Part shown: positions 51,865-54,628 of the stretch, piece after piece
How positions within the stretch are numbered: position 1 is the first letter of the stretch
How the letters are laid out: each line of letters starts with the position of its first letter
NCBI GenBank assembly: GCA_000431015.1
Contig: HF986061.1
Location: 1-54,628 of the forward strand
Length of the DNA stretch: 54,628 bases
Origin: Alistipes sp. CAG:514
GTDB lineage: Bacteria; Bacteroidota; Bacteroidia; Bacteroidales; UBA932
Direction of reading: 5' to 3'
Translations under genes and position numbers: made by a program
The notes under the pieces: generated by a model
What the model was told of the DNA's origin: nothing
The model's input: only the letters and a program-made list of their open reading frames with translations
Database searches by the model: none

Positions 51865-54628
51865 TTAAATGTCACTTGCAGACCAAGATTAAATGTCCTC
51901 TGGGTAGGGTACTGCATGCCTGCCCCTCCTCCCATCTCCGGATCCCAATGCTTGAACCTGGAGAAGGTCAGGACGTTGACGGCGTTGGCGTAGACTCTTA
52001 CGTTGCGGATTCTCCAACCCACCTCCACGTTCTTCAGCTTGAGGAACGAAGCGTCCCTGAGCCAGAAGTCAGAAGCTCTGGAGTTGTGGTTGTTCTCGTA
52101 CTTTGTAAGGCGCGGGTAGGCCGCCCTTATGTTCTGGTTGGTAGGACTCCAATGGTCATCAGCCACGAACTGAAGCACGTTCCTGTTGTACTGCGCTCCG
52201 AAAGGATGGAAGCCAGACATCATCAGCGATGTCCTCGCCGCCCCCTGAAGGAAGAACGAGAAGTCAACGTTCCTGTACGTTATCGTCGGCCCGAAACCGT
52301 AGACAATCTCCGGGACGGTAGGGTACCCCATCGCCACCACGTCGTCCGTGGTGATTTTCCCGTCAAGCTTGCCGTTCTTGTCGGGCTGGTCGATGTACTT
52401 GATGTCACCCGGGGCTATCGCTATGTTGCCCAGAGTGGATTCCGGACTGCGGTCCAGATCCGCCTGGTCGATGTAGAGACCGTCGCTGATGAAACCGTAG
52501 ATCGTGTTGACCGGATGTCCGATCCTGGAGTTCGCCGGACGCGTGCCGGGGGCTTCGTCATATTCAAGAACCTTGTTGCGCGCGTAGGTGAACGTGCCGA
52601 GGAACTGCACGTAGAAGTCCTTGGAGAAAGACTTGCCGAACTCGGCGGAGATGTCGAAGCCGTAGTTCTTAACCTTGGCGAGGTTGCCGTAGATGACGGT
52701 GTTTGCCGTTCCGAGATAGTTGGGAATCGACAGTTTCTGCTGGAATATGTTGCTCCGGATCTCCCTGAAAGCCTCCATTGTGAGGCTGAGCGACCCGAAC
52801 AGCTCCATCTCGACCCCCGCGTTCACCTTCCGTCCGATCTCCCAGGTGATGTCATTGTTCTGGAAGCGGTTGTAGGTAGGACCCCGGAGGCTTTGGGTCT
52901 GTCCTGTACCATAGCCGGTAGTGAACCACGGTGAGGCCTCAAGGTTCACATCCGCCAGATAGATGAACCGCGTCCCTCCGATCTGGTCGTTGCCGACAAG
53001 TCCGTAAGAGCCTCTGAGCTTGAGTCTTGAGATGACCGGCTTGACAGGAGCCCAGAACTTTTCCGAGCTGACGTTCCAGCCCAGGGCGACTGAAGGGAAA
53101 AATCCGTACCTATGGCCTTTGGCGAAGTTCTCGGAGCCGTTGTAGCCGGCGTTGAACTCGAGCAGGTAACGGTGGTCGTAGTCGTAGGACAGCCTGGCAG
53201 CGTAGCCGACCTTTCTTCTCGGCAGCGAGCTGATGAGGTCGCCGCCGCTGTTGAATGACAGTTCGTCCATGTTGAACAGAAGCATCGCGCTGGCCGAGTG
53301 CTTTCCGAAGGTTCTGTTCCAGTCCAAGAAGGTCTGGAAATATATCCGGTGGTCTCCCTCCATTATTCTGTTGGTGGAGAGTACCGGCTTGCCCGGTGTG
53401 CCGATCGGCGCCACTTTCAGGTCATAGGTTCCGTCAGGATTGACAGTGTAGCCTTCAAGGGAGTAGCGGTTGACACCCTGCGAACGGTTCGTGGTGGTCT
53501 TGCTCCAGTTTTTGAACGAGAGCATCGCCTTGAACCTCAATCCTTTGGTCAGCACGTCGAGTTTCTGCTCGAAGTCAAGGTTGGCGATGACCGTGCTGGC
53601 GAAACTGGTGCCGTAGCCTCTGGTGGCCTGCGCCAACGGGTTCGTCGCCCCCTGGTCGTTGCCGCCGCTGAACGCTCCCCACTTTATCCATTTCTCCTCT
53701 CCCGCAGGGAAGTAGACAGGGAAGTCCACCGGATTGCAGTCCATTATGGAGGAGTAGATCCTGTTCATCTGTCCGGCGGGACTCGTGTCATTGTTGTTGA
53801 TTGCCGGAGCGGTGATGTCATTGACCTGCGCGTTGAGGTGAAGCGAGATTGTGGAACTCTTGGACATGTGAAAGTCGATGTTGTTCTGGAAGGCGTACTT
53901 CATCACGTTGATTCCGTTGCTGAACGAGAAGAAGTCCTTGCTCCTGTCGCGGAGCATACCCGTCTCGTGATTCACGGTCAGGTTCATGAAGTAGGTGATC
54001 TTGCCGGTTCCGCCGCGGATGTTGAAGTTGACCTTCTGGTTGAAGGCGTGGTTGCGGAAGATCTCATCGTACCAGTTCACGTCCGGGTAGACGTAAGGGT
54101 TGAGCCTCTTCCTTGTGCCGTCGATCCTCTCCTTGGAGAAGAGCACGTCGCCTGTACCCTGGTTTGTCACGGCCTCGTTGAAGAGTTCCATGTACCTGGC
54201 TCCGTCAACGAATTTCGGCAGCCTGGTAGGGGTCGTGACGTTGGTCTCGATCCTGAATCCGATGATCGGCCTGTCAAGGTCGCGCCCGCTCTTGGTCGTG
54301 ATGATCATCACTCCGTTCGCGCCTCTTGTTCCGTACATCGCCGTGGCCGTCGCGTCCTTGAGGATGGAGAAGCCCTCGATGATCTCCGGGTCGATGGCGT
54401 TGAGGTCTCCTGCCGAGATCTCCACTCCGTCAAGGATGATCAGAGGTGACGTGACTCCGCTGATGGTGGAGATACCCCTGATGTAGAAGTCAGACCCGTT
54501 CTGTCCCGGCATTCCGCTTCTCTGGAAGGAGACCACTCCGGCGAGTCTTCCCGCGAACGCCGTGGAGAGGTTGGCGGAAGGAACGATCAGGGACTCCGGC
54601 CGCACCAGCTGCACGGCTCCCACGACGC
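51861..54628 (-). CDS. susC: SusC/RagA family TonB-dependent receptor (5' end outside window)
   Basis: Over 920 residues of an outer-membrane TonB-dependent importer. The window starts within the plug domain: LSTAFAGRLAGVVSFQRSG, DFYIRGIST and the SusC signature ILKDATATAMYGTRGANGV are visible, then the long beta-barrel to the C-terminal strand NLGLQVTFK. The signal peptide, CarboxypepD-like domain and TonB box are cut off by the window edge. First visible gene of the SusC-SusD-lipoprotein-M60 operon, consistent with uptake of glycoprotein-derived glycans. Confidence 0.96.
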   Translation of the reverse strand, partial: VVGAVQLVRPESLIVPSANLSTAFAGRLAGVVSFQRSGMPGQNGSDFYIRGISTISGVTSPLIILDGVEISAGDLNAIDPEIIEGFSILKDATATAMYGTRGANGVMIITTKSGRDLDRPIIGFRIETNVTTPTRLPKFVDGARYMELFNEAVTNQGTGDVLFSKERIDGTRKRLNPYVYPDVNWYDEIFRNHAFNQKVNFNIRGGTGKITYFMNLTVNHETGMLRDRSKDFFSFSNGINVMKYAFQNNIDFHMSKSSTISLHLNAQVNDITAPAINNNDTSPAGQMNRIYSSIMDCNPVDFPVYFPAGEEKWIKWGAFSGGNDQGATNPLAQATRGYGTSFASTVIANLDFEQKLDVLTKGLRFKAMLSFKNWSKTTTNRSQGVNRYSLEGYTVNPDGTYDLKVAPIGTPGKPVLSTNRIMEGDHRIYFQTFLDWNRTFGKHSASAMLLFNMDELSFNSGGDLISSLPRRKVGYAARLSYDYDHRYLLEFNAGYNGSENFAKGHRYGFFPSVALGWNVSSEKFWAPVKPVISRLKLRGSYGLVGNDQIGGTRFIYLADVNLEASPWFTTGYGTGQTQSLRGPTYNRFQNNDITWEIGRKVNAGVEMELFGSLSLTMEAFREIRSNIFQQKLSIPNYLGTANTVIYGNLAKVKNYGFDISAEFGKSFSKDFYVQFLGTFTYARNKVLEYDEAPGTRPANSRIGHPVNTIYGFISDGLYIDQADLDRSPESTLGNIAIAPGDIKYIDQPDKNGKLDGKITTDDVVAMGYPTVPEIVYGFGPTITYRNVDFSFFLQGAARTSLMMSGFHPFGAQYNRNVLQFVADDHWSPTNQNIRAAYPRLTKYENNHNSRASDFWLRDASFLKLKNVEVGWRIRNVRVYANAVNVLTFSRFKHWDPEMGGGAGMQYPTQRTFNLGLQVTFK

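Noticed and set aside
1..54628. Search by eye for tRNA, rRNA, insertion-sequence transposases and integrases
   Set aside because: None recognised; the accessory segments carry no transposase or recombinase gene that could explain their mobility.

Overview
The window looks like a chromosome segment of a fairly GC-rich gut- or rumen-type member of Bacteroidales. The evidence is the TAnnTTTG promoter boxes, a SusC/SusD outer-membrane pair, a Bacteroidetes-type dcw cell-wall cluster, a eukaryote-like GT3 glycogen synthase and lipoproteins with Bacteroidetes-style signals. No rRNA, tRNA or CRISPR array was found. Species-level placement (perhaps near the uncultured Cryptobacteroides-like lineages) is only a guess.

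Layout. 1-7.3 kb: an M13 lipoprotein peptidase, an FtsX-like permease, and a convergent pair of envelope genes (lytic transglycosylase and large putative porin). 7.4-19.2 kb: a tight glycogen operon (branching enzyme, debranching enzyme, GT4 glycosyltransferase, GH57 enzyme, and one 1413-residue fusion of GT3 glycogen synthase with GT35 phosphorylase) ending in ribF. 19.2-29.2 kb: housekeeping genes (greA, HIT protein, thioredoxin-fold lipoprotein, gltX) interleaved with AT-richer accessory DNA. The accessory DNA holds three paralogous stand-alone AAA ATPases, a GNAT toxin-antitoxin-like pair, and broken genes (serpin tail, NERD head). 29.2-45.0 kb: a complete dcw cluster on the minus strand, mraZ-rsmH-ftsL-pbp-murE-mraY-murD-ftsW-murG-murC-ftsQ-ftsA-ftsZ. 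45.2-46.7 kb: a secreted GDPD-HAD fusion. 46.8-54.6 kb: a polysaccharide/glycoprotein utilisation operon (susC cut by the window edge, susD, a frameshifted discoidin lipoprotein, and an M60 metallopeptidase).

Most striking observation. Each of the three AAA ATPase genes is preceded by its own pair or triplet of quasi-palindromic units. The unit sequence differs between the three genes, but the geometry is identical: units repeat exactly every 33 bp, and the last unit begins exactly 23 bp before the TAnnTTTG box. Two of the three modules also abut truncated genes (NERD and serpin). This looks like a family of self-contained, possibly mobile ATPase modules, each with a private operator.

Other notable items: an over-represented GAATATTC/GAATAT word throughout the window; a four-fold TGGAA repeat with 10-bp period in front of mraZ; an in-frame 33-bp duplication in rsmH; and a 31-bp tandem duplication that breaks the PUL lipoprotein frame.
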